This document shows, one piece after another, positions 1-10,235 of a stretch of 64,000 nucleotides of DNA. Position numbers and translations under genes: made by a program. The stretch is taken from positions 7,320,137-7,384,136 of the forward strand of contig OX439133.1 in the NCBI GenBank assembly GCA_949318235.1. Direction: 5' to 3'. The notes below the pieces were generated by a model, which saw only the letters and a program-made list of their open reading frames with translations, had not been told where the DNA came from and ran no database searches. This stretch comes from Ecdyonurus torrentis (taxonomy: Eukaryota > Arthropoda > Insecta > Ephemeroptera > Heptageniidae). How positions within the stretch are numbered: position 1 is the first letter of the stretch; every line of letters starts with the position of its first letter.

Positions 1-8
1 TGTAAATT

Positions 9-57
<49 letters not shown>

Positions 58-200
58 CGTTCTTCATTTTAAATTTGTAAATGATCTAAAAAATTTAATA
101 AAATTGGAATAATTTGTTTTAGCTCAAAATTTTCTTACCGGAAATGCGTTCTGGCAGACAAAGTCTTACCAAAGAAACGTTAAAAAAAAAAAATTTGGGA

Positions 201-320
201 GGTTGCCAGGCTACAATAAGAATTACGATTTCTTGAAGTTTTGGTCCCATAAGAGCCCGTGCTAATTTAAATTATTATAATCTCTCTTATCAGATGGTCA
301 CGGATGCTGACATTTTATCG
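201..320 (-). repeat. Dispersed repeat, copy 1 of 3
   Basis: Read on the minus strand, this stretch matches 34251-34443 and 63061-63233 (shared landmarks: ATCAGATAAGAGA, then GGGCTCTTATGGGAC). Identity looks around 80 percent. No terminal repeats could be fixed, so the family type is unknown. Confidence 0.6.
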
Positions 321-753
321 AGGGTAGGCGTATCTTTAGCCTTTAAAATAAATAAAAAAAAAAATCATTTTTTTTTATTTCTAGATACAAGTTAACTAAA
401 GAGAACCCTTAAGTTTTCACTCACGTGGTAATTGATTTTAAGTAGTTTACCTCTAAGTTTTAGTGAGTAGGCTGAGAAACTGCTCTTGGCGGGCATAATT
501 TTTTTTTGTAGAAAAAAATACATCTAAGCATAGTAAAAACTTTAATTAAGCCCATTTTCTTTGACACATCGGTTAATTTTGTCTTTTTTTTTCTCACATA
601 TTTAGGATACTAATTTAACATATTTACAACATCAATGCTCTCAAACCATTGCATAGTGGTACTTAAACTGGTTTTATTTTTTTTTCTTCGCCACCCATGT
701 GACTGATTTATCCAACATGAATGTTCTTTACATGAATGAATAGGCTATATACC

Positions 754-840
754 AACTGCAGTTTCTAACATAATTTGTACTGAATTATTCTCAACGTCAC
801 CTTGGATCAAGTAAGATTCCGGTGTTGGTGTCACAAAAGA
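754..840 (-). repeat. Dispersed repeat shared with 30.0 kb
   Basis: About 85 bases are similar, in inverted orientation, to 30029-30120 (landmarks CTGCAGTTTC and CCGGTGTTGGTGT). It could be a fragment of an unidentified transposon or gene. It is the only sequence found in common between the retroelement flank and the region after the third zinc-finger gene. Confidence 0.55.
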
Positions 841-1932
841 TTAAAGTGGGGGGCTATGTCAGAGGTCTGGCATCGCACGAAACATACCTGTCAAGCGTTC
901 CTACGACGCTGCCTGCGTATTATTTATGCGTTTGTAGGTATATTTTGCATTCAAATTTATATGTTCTAATAAAATATATTATGTGTGTTTTTTAATAGTT
1001 AAAAAAGAATAATAATAATATACAAACCGAATGGATACCATTTCATGGCTGGGATTACGAAATAAAGAGAGAGAAAGAGATAACGGAAATAAACAGAAAT
1101 AACCGTGTATAACGCACGGACAAATCTAGTACGGTACTAGTTAATAATGATAAGCGCATGGCAATTACGTATTACGTCTTTCGCGTAAGGTCGTTTAACA
1201 CCTCGTTTTGGGTGTCCTGTTTTGGTGACTAGTGTTTCAAAGTTACCTGAAGTGAAGATTAAAAGCTGAGTTAATGCAAGAAGAGCGAAGAATGAAGTAA
1301 TTTCCTTTCATCTTACCCTTCATCCATTCCTAGTAATTAGGGCTCGCATGTCTGGAGCCAGTAGTTAGTTTTTGTGTGTGTTTTGTTTAGGTTGGGACTA
1401 ACCTACTTTAGTTATGCTAAATTTTGTATCTTAATTGTAAAATTAAAATAATATAGTTAATATGGGTCTATGCAACAGGTAGTATGATAGTTTATTAATA
1501 TAAGTTAAGATTTATCTATAATTCTAGTTAGTTATTAGTTGCTGGACAGGCTCTGGCTAATTTTAAGGCCTAATTTAGTATAGTTATAGTAATAAGTATA
1601 TTTTGTGTGAATGAGGCCTGTTGCAATCTAACATCGAACCAAGCTATATTTTGCAAGTTTTTTTTTGGTAAAATTTACATAGCTTACATTTGGTTAGTCA
1701 CAATAACACATCTTATCAAGTGTAAACACATTTATTAGGAAAAACTAACGAAAGGACAAAACATTGCGCTTTGTCTTTAACCCTTCGCCCTATTTCGTCA
1801 TTTCTTGCAACAACAAAGCAAGGTCAAAAGCTCAAAGGCTACTTTAAATGCAGTTTGTACCAGGGGTAAGTAAATTTGAAAGGGTGGGAGACAAATGATA
1901 AGAAGAAATAAGAGAAGGGGTAAGCAATTTAG

Positions 1933-1970
1933 TATAAAAGAGCAGAGCTCTCTCAAACTATCATCAGTTC
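1933..1970 (+). promoter_or_regulatory. TATA box and initiator of the retroelement
   Basis: TATAAAAG at 1933-1940 is followed by TCATCAGTT at 1961-1969, putting an initiator A (1966) 33 nt after the start of the TATA box. TCAGT is the common arthropod initiator. Transcription from here would give a leader of about 720 nt to the gag start. Confidence 0.55.
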
Positions 1971-2044
1971 TGTCTGACTCTTGAGTTGAGCACAGCTCTC
2001 TGCTAAAATCTCTCTTAGTCTATTTTTGGAACTACTCTTACTAA

Positions 2045-2630
2045 GTAAGTATCAGCGTACTACCTCAATACTTTATTAAATTCTCTACATTTATAAAGAT
2101 TTACCATAGTACTTGCGAGAGTAACTCGCGAGGGCTGTGAAAATCTTTACCCTAAACCTCAAAAGTTGCACTTGTGGGCTTTGCTTGGCAAGAGCAGCAA
2201 CGAAGTTTACATACATAGTTATTCAAGCATATTATATCGCAATTATTTAGATTTTGGTTCTTTATTAAATAATAATAATAGGTAACTTGCAATATTTTCT
2301 TAAGATCTCAAAAGCACACCTTGCCTGTCGTTCTTGTAAGATCGCTTTGTACCAGAAAGTGAACTAATTTTAATTGAATTACGAGCACACTAGCAGGCCT
2401 GACTTGTATATCTTGTTAAGCTGCAGAGTGCTTGCATATTATAGGATTTTTTTTTGTTTATTTATACAGTTACCTACAACTTAAGTTTAAAGTTTTTTTT
2501 TTTCTCTCTTTACTTACTAATTAATTATAATAAAAGGTCAGATTATATAGATACAAGCACATCTGCTGACCTACCTTGTTTATCTTGTTTAGGACGCTAA
2601 AGTGCTTGTAAAGGTCAATTTTTTTTTCAG
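2045..2630 (+). other. Possible 5' UTR intron of the retroelement
   Basis: A consensus donor GTAAGTAT begins at 2045, about 80 nt after the predicted transcription start, and a strong acceptor (a T-rich run then CAG ending at 2630) precedes the gag start by 55 nt. The same donor could also feed the acceptors before ORF3 (8007) and env (10255). The interval holds imperfect repeats of about 60 nt (about 2377-2440 and 2548-2615). Splicing is inferred, not observed. Confidence 0.4.
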
Positions 2631-2685
2631 CTTGCGCTTACGAAAGTGATACTTAGCTTTTGCTTCACATAAATTCTTTGATAAC

Positions 2686-3831
2686 ATGGACACTAACGAA
2701 GTCTATTTTGAGTCTGAGGAAGCTCAAATTTGTGTTATAGAGACAGCTGGCGGTGGTGCTGGCAATGGGGGAGGTCAAGGGGGTCGTAGGGAAACAACCG
2801 GTCTTAATATTGGGAATCAGGCATATCTTGTACCTAGGTTCACAGGTACGGATGATGTTCAACTCGAACACTTCATAGAAAAGATGGAGCTTACTCAAGA
2901 ACTGTCAGGGTGGACTCCTGAGCAGTTACTTCAGATAGCTAAGCTGCGTCTAGGTGGGGCTGCGGCTGACCACGTACGAGCTAGCACTGCTGCTATAACT
3001 ACTTGGGCTGCACTCAAAAAGGCCCTTAAGTCAAGGTTTCGGCCAAGGATTCCCAGACACCTGCTCGAGCAAAAGCTCACCTCCTGCTGTCAACGTAGAG
3101 GTGAAACCGTTGCCGAGTACAGTACAAGGTTGCGCTTAATAGCTAGCCAGATCAAACAAGATCTGCTAGACGACCCTACCGAGAAGAACATCGCCGCAGC
3201 AGCAGCTGTAGATGAAAGGCTGTTTCTTCACTTCTTAAATGGCCTGCGTAAAGACATTAAGAGATTCGTTTTGGTTAGAGACCCTCAGGATCTTGAAACC
3301 GCCATTGACGCGGCAATGTTAGAAGAAGCTCTATTGGATGCTCCTTCAAGGCAAGGGGAAAATGACCATGCCATTGCAGTAGTGGATGGTGAGGCTGCGG
3401 CAGGTGCGCAAGCACTTCCGGCTCAGCATGAACCTGCGGAAGCCAGAGCTAGAGATCATGTTGATCGCGCTCAAAACGGGGGATACCGGGGTAACTTTAG
3501 GGGTAACTACCGGCGTCAGGATGACCGTAGACAGTATAACCGTGGTAATAATCCTCAATATCGTGGGCGCCAAGAGTTCAACCCACAACGAGGCGGCTTC
3601 GCACAGAGAAACGAGAGACAAGGCCCTAACAGGAGGCAGCAAGAAGATCCTCAGCAGGCGGGGCCTTCATATCAAGGGGCGAGACCTAGAACAAACCAGC
3701 AGCAATCTCGCACGTGTTTCTTTTGTGATTCACCTTCACATTTTGCTAGAGAATGCCCATTGGTTATCTGTGGCATATGCAATAAAGCTGGACACAGCCC
3801 CCGAGATTGCAATGAGGGATCAAAAAACTAG
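2686..3831 (+). CDS. gag: Gag polyprotein (capsid/nucleocapsid)
   Basis: 381-residue structural polyprotein of the retroelement. The N-terminal part has a Gly-rich stretch (about residues 24-36) followed by a capsid-like helical region containing the retrotransposon Gag-type segment around residues 100-200. The region 260-340 is Arg/Gln/Asn/Gly-rich, as expected for RNA binding. Two CCHC zinc knuckles follow at residues 344-357 and 362-375, each C-x2-C-x4-H-x4-C. The ORF stops 6 residues after the second knuckle, directly behind a slippery heptamer, so about the last three codons serve as the frameshift site into pol. The start is the first ATG after the predicted leader acceptor at 2630. Ty3/Gypsy Gag proteins are usually 300-450 residues, so the length is normal. 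Confidence 0.92.
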   Translation: MDTNEVYFESEEAQICVIETAGGGAGNGGGQGGRRETTGLNIGNQAYLVPRFTGTDDVQLEHFIEKMELTQELSGWTPEQLLQIAKLRLGGAAADHVRASTAAITTWAALKKALKSRFRPRIPRHLLEQKLTSCCQRRGETVAEYSTRLRLIASQIKQDLLDDPTEKNIAAAAAVDERLFLHFLNGLRKDIKRFVLVRDPQDLETAIDAAMLEEALLDAPSRQGENDHAIAVVDGEAAAGAQALPAQHEPAEARARDHVDRAQNGGYRGNFRGNYRRQDDRRQYNRGNNPQYRGRQEFNPQRGGFAQRNERQGPNRRQQEDPQQAGPSYQGARPRTNQQQSRTCFFCDSPSHFARECPLVICGICNKAGHSPRDCNEGSKN

Positions 3832-3897
3832 GTCATGTCAGCCCCGGGAGCAATCAGGCAGTCGAAATCAATGCAGTTTCACCTGCTCCTGGGCTGA
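3822..3897 (+). promoter_or_regulatory. -1 programmed frameshift signal between gag and pol
   Basis: The gag frame reads TCA AAA AAC TAG, so the canonical slippery heptamer A AAA AAC (3822-3828) lies immediately before the gag stop (3829-3831). Nine bases downstream a stem can form between 3838-3852 and 3884-3897 (about 14 bp with one bulged C and one G-U pair; GC-rich, CAGCCC with GGGCTG at the base). The pol frame is open from at least 3819. Slippery site, spacer and stem match the standard retroviral -1 frameshift layout. Confidence 0.88.
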
Positions 3898-6800
3898 CTA
3901 TACCCCTATCTGTTTATGACGACTCTTGGCATATGTTAGTGGACTCCGGAGCGGCCGTAACGGTCGTAAAACATAGCAAGGTTTTACAGGCAGACATTCC
4001 TGTAAAAACTACCTTTTCGCGTGCTCGTAGTGCATCTGGGCACAAAATAAATGTCATAGGCGAGGCTCTCATACCTTTTCGTGTAGGCAAGCTAATCATG
4101 CTACACGACGCTATAGTGGTAGACTCCATTCCAGGAAACAGCGATGGTCTTCTTGGTTTGGATTTCTTGAAGAAACATAAAGGTGATTTGCTAGTCACTG
4201 AACAAGTCTTAGACTTTCCGCACGGACGATATGAGTTGAACGTTGGTAGAGGATGTGACGTTCGAATGTTGCTTCAAGAAATGGTTCCCAAAGGGAGGGC
4301 ACTCCTTGGAAATGAAGCTTGTTTGTTATACTCAGACGTGGGTTTAAAGCAACAAGCGAGGCATTTGTTGGTAAATAGGAACCAACAGGAGAGGCTGGGA
4401 AACGTAGTTAGGCTCGAGAAGAGCCGGGACACAGAACGTGTCGATTTGCCTACTGGAGGTACGGTAACCACCAGTTTGGCTGCGCTTGGTGAGGTAAAAG
4501 GTCATCACGGCGCAGGACAGGAAATGCTAGCACCTGTCCTTCAACTCCCTACCTATGAGAGCCTTAGAAATTCAACTCACGCGTCAATAGTAGACCTTGA
4601 CATTAACGTAGAATTAAAGCGATATGCTTTTACTGCAGTTTTAGTTAAAACAGAGGCAGAACCCGGACAAATTTTCCACGTAGAACCACTTAATGATATT
4701 GAGGACGGCATCGGAGTTCAAACCATATCTTGCGTAGATGCAGATGGTAACATGCCGGTAATGCTATTTAATAACAGCAGAGCAGAAACCACGGTTAATA
4801 TTAACAAATTTCTACAATGTACCCCTATAACAGAGGCGGAGATACATCTTATGACAACAGAGGAGGAACCTGCCGGGGCATGGCCGGTTGGAACACCTCC
4901 TAAGAAGGAGAAGGCACTTAAGGATATGTTTAATTTAAAACACCTGCCACGTAAAGAGCAAGAAATGACTCTCAAACTAATCGAAGAGTTTGAGGACATC
5001 ATGGTGCATGGCAATAATAAGATTGGTTCCACAGATATGGTGACCCATTCCATTGATGTCCAGGGGGCAGCACCCATCAAGAAGCCGCCATATCGGGTAC
5101 CCCAAACGCAGAGAGAATACCTGAGAAACATGATTGATGACATGCTGAAAGATGGTATCATCCAACACTCGAGTAGCCCATGGGCTGCACCACTCATCCT
5201 GGTTAAGAAAAAGTCACCACCAGGGGAGCCACCAGCGTTTAGACCGTGCCTTGATTTTCGTTTGCTTAACGCTGTGAGTAAAAAAGAAGTCTTTCCTATT
5301 CCAAATATTCAGCAAATCATAGAGGAGATGGGAGGATCAAAATATTATTCAGTTTTTGACCTCAATACTGGGTATTGGCAGATAAGAATGCACCCAGATA
5401 GCCGTGAATACACAGGTTTCTCAACACCAGACGGCCATTACGAATGCCTCAAAATGGCTTTTGGGCTATCAACAGCAGTGTGTACGTTTCAACGTTTGAT
5501 GAGTAAGGTCTTAGAGGGGCTAATTGGAAAGTGTTGCCAGGTTTATCTTGATGATATAGTTGTATGGGGAGGGGACACTGCGGAAGAGCACCTAGCAAGG
5601 GTTAGAAAGGTATTCGAACAATTGAAGAAGGCAAATCTTAAGATTAAGCCTTCTAAAGTTAAATTGTTAGAAAGTCAGGTAGTCTTCCTGGGCCACCTTA
5701 TTGATGCGACTGGTAGTCAGCCGGACCCTGAAAAAATTAAATACCTCCTTAGCATACCTACGCCAACAACAGTAAAGCAGGTACGTGCTATTTTAGGGTT
5801 TATTAACTTCTATCGCCGATATATCAGTAGAATGGCGGAAATTGCATTACCACTCACAAGACTCACCAGAAAGGATGTAACATTTCGCTGGGGAAAAGAA
5901 GAGGACGACGCCCTTCGGCGCCTTAAGGAAATTCTCGTTACACCCCCAGTTCTTCGGTGCCCAGATTGGCACAAGGATTTCATCCTTACGACGGACGCAT
6001 CATCGTTGGCCCTTGCTGCGATTCTATCCCAGGAATTAGAGGACGGTGAACATCCACTTGCATATTTTAGTCATAAACTAGCGGACCCAGAAACAAAATA
6101 CTCAGCGACAGAGCTAGAATGCTATGCAGTTGTAGCAGCAATAAAGCACTTTAGGATCTACTTGCTGGGCCGCACGTTTGTGGTGAAAACTGACCACCGC
6201 CCACTACGTAGTATTTTAGGTATCAAGGACCCAAAACCGCGTCTGGCCCGCTGGATAATGGAGCTATCGGAGTACACCTTTGATGTAGTCTACAAACCAG
6301 GTAGTCAAATTCCTAACGTGGATGCTCTAAGCAGATTTGAATATGGTAAGGAAATACCCCTTAACGTAGTCACAAGTGACCTGGGTGCCAAGTTTGAACC
6401 CGTATGGGACAGGGAGCGAATTAAGAACGAGCAGCTTGCTGAGGAAAAGTTGGGTGAAATCATGAAGACTCTTGAAAACGCAGATGGCAGTGAGGATTCT
6501 GATTATTATCTAGACCATGATGGCCTCCTCTATAAATATATTGACCAAGAGCGGAAGCAGTTACGAGTATGTGCCCCACGTAGCATGATACCGACGATCT
6601 TGCGACTCTGTCACGACACACCTCTAGCAGGGCACAGGGGCATCCACAAAACTATACATGCAATTCAGTCGCAATTCCATTGGAAAGGTATGGGAACGGA
6701 TATTAAAGATTTCGTTAACAAATGTATGGCTTGCAAAAAGATGAAAATGCGCAACCCAGCACCTATACCTCTTACGCCATTCAAGGAGCTTGTACGCCCT

Positions 6801-7889
6801 TTTCAGAAGATATCGCTAGACATTGTCGGGCCCCTTACTATAACTAGCTGTCAAAATCGTTACATTCTCACTTGTCAAGATACATTCACTAGGTATCCTG
6901 AGGCTATGCCTATTCCTGACCAGACCGCAGAAACTGTCGCAAGGGGACTGATCCAATTGGTTACTAGTCGTTATGGCTGTCCGGAAGTTTTGCTAACTGA
7001 TAGAGGCCGCAATTTCACTTCTACCCTGATGCGTAGACTGACAGCTCTTCTACAAGTTCCACAAATATTCACAACCCCATACCATCCTGCCGGAAATTCG
7101 CACCTGGAAAGGAGTCACAAAGATTTTTCCTCTGTAATATCGCAATATGTGGATGATGACTCAGAATGGGACTTGTGGATTCCATTTGCCTTATTCGTGT
7201 ATAGGACAACGGTACACAGTGCAATTGGTTGTACTCCTAGCGAGATGATGTTTGGTTACCCAGTAAAATTCCCTTGGGCAGATATTCTAGCACCTACGCG
7301 ATTAAATTATAATCTCGAGGGGGATTATGTTGAACAGGTAAGACAAAGATTGCGAATTGCTCATGAGAAAGCGATAGAGAACAACCGGAAGGCAGTACAG
7401 AGGCAGCAGACAACGTACAACAGGAAGGCGATAGATCCGGAAATCTCTGAGGGAGATATTGTGTTCTGCAAAAACCTTAAACCAGCCATAGGTAAAAATA
7501 GGAAGTATCAACCTAGATGGATAGGTCCTTTTAGGGTTACTCGCCTTAGAACTCCTGTAAGTGTAGACCTGGAAGAGTTGGACACGGGTAAGAAAAGCTT
7601 GGCACATATTTCCAACCTTGCAAAAATTAGAGGCTCCCAAGATGCTCAGGACAACCCGACTAGGACTTCTGATACAGAAAGTCCCAAGGAGGGCGACGAA
7701 ATACTTGAGCAGCCTGAAGCCTCTGATCCTATCAATGGGGAAAAGAAGGGGGTTGTAGATATCGAAAATCATGCTAACAGCGATAGGGCACAAACTAGCA
7801 AGGGAAGGGGCAGACCAAAAGGTGGGGCCAAGAAGAAGCTAAATGGGCAAGAAAGGGCACATAATTATAATCTTAGGAGTAGGACGTAA
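3822..7889 (+). CDS. pol: Pol polyprotein: protease, RT, RNase H, integrase
   Basis: The pol frame is -1 relative to gag and is translated by frameshifting at 3822-3828; the first in-frame ATG (3933) falls inside the protease and is unlikely to be a real start. Numbering from that Met (1318 codons): aspartic protease active site LVDSGA at 2-7, with LLGLDFL further on. The reverse transcriptase catalytic YLDD is at 538-541. RNase H begins near TTDASS (Asp 688), with TELE and KTDHRPL following. The integrase zinc-binding HHCC region begins at His 894. The DDE triad is Asp 963, Asp 1023 and Glu 1059, with 35 residues between the last two, the classical D,D(35)E spacing. A GPF-type motif (PRWIGPF) lies near the C-terminus, and the protein ends in the YNLRSR-type tail seen in several Gypsy elements. 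No stop or missing catalytic residue was seen. PR-RT-RH-IN order is diagnostic of Ty3/Gypsy. Confidence 0.93.
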   Translation, partial: KKLGHVSPGSNQAVEINAVSPAPGLTIPLSVYDDSWHMLVDSGAAVTVVKHSKVLQADIPVKTTFSRARSASGHKINVIGEALIPFRVGKLIMLHDAIVVDSIPGNSDGLLGLDFLKKHKGDLLVTEQVLDFPHGRYELNVGRGCDVRMLLQEMVPKGRALLGNEACLLYSDVGLKQQARHLLVNRNQQERLGNVVRLEKSRDTERVDLPTGGTVTTSLAALGEVKGHHGAGQEMLAPVLQLPTYESLRNSTHASIVDLDINVELKRYAFTAVLVKTEAEPGQIFHVEPLNDIEDGIGVQTISCVDADGNMPVMLFNNSRAETTVNINKFLQCTPITEAEIHLMTTEEEPAGAWPVGTPPKKEKALKDMFNLKHLPRKEQEMTLKLIEEFEDIMVHGNNKIGSTDMVTHSIDVQGAAPIKKPPYRVPQTQREYLRNMIDDMLKDGIIQHSSSPWAAPLILVKKKSPPGEPPAFRPCLDFRLLNAVSKKEVFPIPNIQQIIEEMGGSKYYSVFDLNTGYWQIRMHPDSREYTGFSTPDGHYECLKMAFGLSTAVCTFQRLMSKVLEGLIGKCCQVYLDDIVVWGGDTAEEHLARVRKVFEQLKKANLKIKPSKVKLLESQVVFLGHLIDATGSQPDPEKIKYLLSIPTPTTVKQVRAILGFINFYRRYISRMAEIALPLTRLTRKDVTFRWGKEEDDALRRLKEILVTPPVLRCPDWHKDFILTTDASSLALAAILSQELEDGEHPLAYFSHKLADPETKYSATELECYAVVAAIKHFRIYLLGRTFVVKTDHRPLRSILGIKDPKPRLARWIMELSEYTFDVVYKPGSQIPNVDALSRFEYGKEIPLNVVTSDLGAKFEPVWDRERIKNEQLAEEKLGEIMKTLENADGSEDSDYYLDHDGLLYKYIDQERKQLRVCAPRSMIPTILRLCHDTPLAGHRGIHKTIHAIQSQFHWKGMGTDIKDFVNKCMACKKMKMRNPAPIPLTPFKELVRPFQKISLDIVGPLTITSCQNRYILTCQDTFTRYPEAMPIPDQTAETVARGLIQLVTSRYGCPEVLLTDRGRNFTSTLMRRLTALLQVPQIFTTPYHPAGNSHLERSHKDFSSVISQYVDDDSEWDLWIPFALFVYRTTVHSAIGCTPSEMMFGYPVKFPWADILAPTRLNYNLEGDYVEQVRQRLRIAHEKAIENNRKAVQRQQTTYNRKAIDPEISEGDIVFCKNLKPAIGKNRKYQPRWIGPFRVTRLRTPVSVDLEELDTGKKSLAHISNLAKIRGSQDAQDNPTRTSDTESPKEGDEILEQPEASDPINGEKKGVVDIENHANSDRAQTSKGRGRPKGGAKKKLNGQERAHNYNLRSRT

Positions 7890-8018
7890 CAACACTTTTC
7901 ATTGTTTTCTGGTGATGGGGTTGTAAAAGGTGGAGGATTTGGGAAATAGTAAACGGTGATGGCAGATTCAATTAACCCATAATCAACAACGTCTACTTTT
8001 TCAACAGACGGAGGGGTC
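7890..8018 (+). promoter_or_regulatory. Pol-ORF3 spacer with purine tract and splice acceptor
   Basis: A purine-rich stretch (about 7926-7951, AAAAGGTGGAGG then GGGAAATAG) could be a central polypurine tract. At 7991-8007 a pyrimidine run ends in CAACAG, a good 3' splice acceptor 11 nt before the ORF3 ATG. With the leader donor at 2045 this would give a subgenomic ORF3 mRNA. Both roles are inferred. Confidence 0.45.
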
Positions 8019-10235
8019 ATGCCGATCGCATCGAGCGGGATAACAAATATGGAGACTACGCCTACCTACCTTGTCGACGACCCAGCTAATAACACTTATC
8101 CAGAATTTTTTGATATTCCACCTCCGACTCCTGGTAAAAACATTCCTGAATCATGCAATAACTACGCACCACTAGAAGAGGTTGAGGATGCTAACCCTAC
8201 CACCCTGACAATGGCAGAGATTGAGAAAATATTAGAAGAAGTGGTTGGGCCTGACACAACCATGCCCTTTGCAGCAGAACCTTGTATTGTGGAAGTGGAC
8301 AGCGCCTTAGACAGATCACAAAACATTAAGGGTAATAAAGTATCGGAGCTAAACAGGGAAGAAACCACGTTCAACACGAACTCCTTGCCAGAACTTCAGT
8401 CCAAAACCGCCTGTTTACGAGAAAACTCATTTTTAAATGATTGTAGGTTGCAGATGTCTCCAGTCGTCGTTATCAGCAGAAACTTGCCAGAGAAAACCCC
8501 ATCAGTCGCATCCGATGGCCCACCGGCTGACTACATTTCAGAAGGCGAGGATTTTACGCCAAGAAAGAATCTCAAGCTCCAGTCTGATAAGGACGATGGA
8601 CTCCCACGTATTCCAACAAAACGCAAAAGATCCTCAAATTCACCCGATGCCATAACAAAATCGAAACAACGCAGTACTCAAACGACTACAAGAACCATAG
8701 CAATGGCAAAATTTGAGGACTTAGAAAGAAAATTACAAGAGGCGGAAAAGAGGGCTAGAAAACTGCAAGAGAAGTTCCAATCAACAGATGCTCAGCTTCA
8801 CAGATACAAAGGTCGGCTAGCTAATGCTGAAAAGAAGATATCAGACGACCGGAGGCAAAAATCAAAACTTAAATCAACGCAGGAAAACCTCAGTCAGCTA
8901 AAACGCAAGCTAGCTAACGGAGAAAGTGAATTTAAGGAGTCCTTTGCAATCCAGGAAGAAGAAATACGCAACCTGCAAAGAGACTTGCGCCTCGCTAATG
9001 ATGAGATTGCTAGGAAATCATCTGACCTGCAGAAGTTTAAGGAGGGCCTGGCAGCTACTAAGAGTTTCAAAAATATCTGCAACAAATCTCTGAACATAGA
9101 AATTCGGCACGAGAACTTTGTATCTGAACTTTGCTATCTATGGAACATAAGTGGCATAAAAACGACCCAGCGTAACCGAGATAAGATGAAGGAATGGTTA
9201 AATGCTCCTGAAATGCGTAAGAAGCATGACACCGAAAATCCGGATTTCCCTCGAAGTTGTGCTGCTATTTCCACATATCAGGTATTCAAAAATTGGGTAG
9301 ACGGTCTCGACCACCCAGGGTCCAACATTCCAGAGAAGGTTGTATCACCAGAGGTTAAAGATGCAGCGAACAATTTATCTCAATTGCCAGGATTTTGTAA
9401 AAATGTAATCCTTAGTTTTTCAGAACACAAAAAGGGGAGGAGCTTTATACGAATTCAGCTAGAATGCGTGGCGCCATCCGAGATAGATATCAGCACAGGT
9501 GAACCGATTGCTTTGCAAGGACAGGACCTAACTTACCAACAGATGCAAGTTTTTGATTGGGCAATCAACATGTTTAAGAAACCTAGCCAACCTGAGTACG
9601 CTCTCCTTCCTAGGAGTAGTATACCGGAGGCCTGGGTCAACGGCAAGCTTTATATGGAATTACGAGACAGAAATAACTTATTAATGATAACAAAAGCTGT
9701 GCTGCTCTCTAAATTACAAAATTTCGACAAACACACAGCAACCAGTTCTTCAAAGCAAGTGCCCTTAAACGAAAACTTTACACCAACAGCATCTCCAAAT
9801 TCAGACACCGGTAAACCAACTCCTGCGCAAGATGGCGTTAGCTCAACCATTCCAACTCCAGAACCTCAAAATAGAGGAGAAACCTTGTCGACATCTCATA
9901 CAACTTCAACTCCTATCCAAATAAACAACTATATAACGCATCAGACATTCAATCAGGTAACTTCCGTGACACACAACATTTTAAACCACAACACGCACTC
10001 AGCTCCGCCTTCTACCACATCCGAGGAAGTACCTTTCTCAGAAACCGCTTATCGTCAAGTGATGCAAGAAAGAGATGACCTGAAAAGGCAACTTGATGAA
10101 ATCAAGCAAAAGGCTAAAAAGACAAGAGTCTCAAGGCGACAAAAATATAACCAGAACCTTCAGAAACGTCTCCAAACCCAGCAGCAATTGCTGCAACTCC
10201 AAGCAACAGAAACTACATTCCGTACAACACACTAA
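8019..10235 (+). CDS. ORF3: unassigned coiled-coil protein between pol and env
   Basis: 738 residues, uninterrupted; I do not recognise the family. Standard errantiviruses have gag, pol and env only, so this is an extra gene. Visible features: an acidic, Pro-rich N-terminus; a basic cluster PTKRKRSS near 198-205 that could act as a nuclear signal; a long heptad-like, Glu/Lys/Gln-rich coiled coil at about 229-347; a compact region at about 350-570 with several Trp and Cys residues that looks globular; a Ser/Thr/Pro/Asn-rich linker (about 580-670); and a second Gln-rich basic coiled coil at 679-730. There is no signal peptide or membrane segment, so it should be intracellular. A splice acceptor lies 11 nt upstream of the ATG, and the stop is 22 nt before the env ATG. 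It could be a structural, RNA-binding or accessory protein; nothing in the sequence decides. Confidence 0.85.
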   Translation: MPIASSGITNMETTPTYLVDDPANNTYPEFFDIPPPTPGKNIPESCNNYAPLEEVEDANPTTLTMAEIEKILEEVVGPDTTMPFAAEPCIVEVDSALDRSQNIKGNKVSELNREETTFNTNSLPELQSKTACLRENSFLNDCRLQMSPVVVISRNLPEKTPSVASDGPPADYISEGEDFTPRKNLKLQSDKDDGLPRIPTKRKRSSNSPDAITKSKQRSTQTTTRTIAMAKFEDLERKLQEAEKRARKLQEKFQSTDAQLHRYKGRLANAEKKISDDRRQKSKLKSTQENLSQLKRKLANGESEFKESFAIQEEEIRNLQRDLRLANDEIARKSSDLQKFKEGLAATKSFKNICNKSLNIEIRHENFVSELCYLWNISGIKTTQRNRDKMKEWLNAPEMRKKHDTENPDFPRSCAAISTYQVFKNWVDGLDHPGSNIPEKVVSPEVKDAANNLSQLPGFCKNVILSFSEHKKGRSFIRIQLECVAPSEIDISTGEPIALQGQDLTYQQMQVFDWAINMFKKPSQPEYALLPRSSIPEAWVNGKLYMELRDRNNLLMITKAVLLSKLQNFDKHTATSSSKQVPLNENFTPTASPNSDTGKPTPAQDGVSSTIPTPEPQNRGETLSTSHTTSTPIQINNYITHQTFNQVTSVTHNILNHNTHSAPPSTTSEEVPFSETAYRQVMQERDDLKRQLDEIKQKAKKTRVSRRQKYNQNLQKRLQTQQQLLQLQATETTFRTTH

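Larger units (their letters stand above)
1..1925. other. Gene-free flank upstream of retroelement
   Basis: No ORF of note and no convincing exon was found. It contains a 35-nt poly(A) run (17-51), a copy of a dispersed repeat at about 201-320 and another at about 754-840. I looked here for a 5' LTR or for the missing first exon of the zinc-finger gene at 13.5 kb and saw neither. Confidence 0.6.

Noticed and set aside
3386..3919. 177-codon ORF overlapping the gag end in the third frame
   Set aside because: Its peptide has no domain; gag and pol in the other frames explain the DNA, and the frameshift signal joins those two frames.
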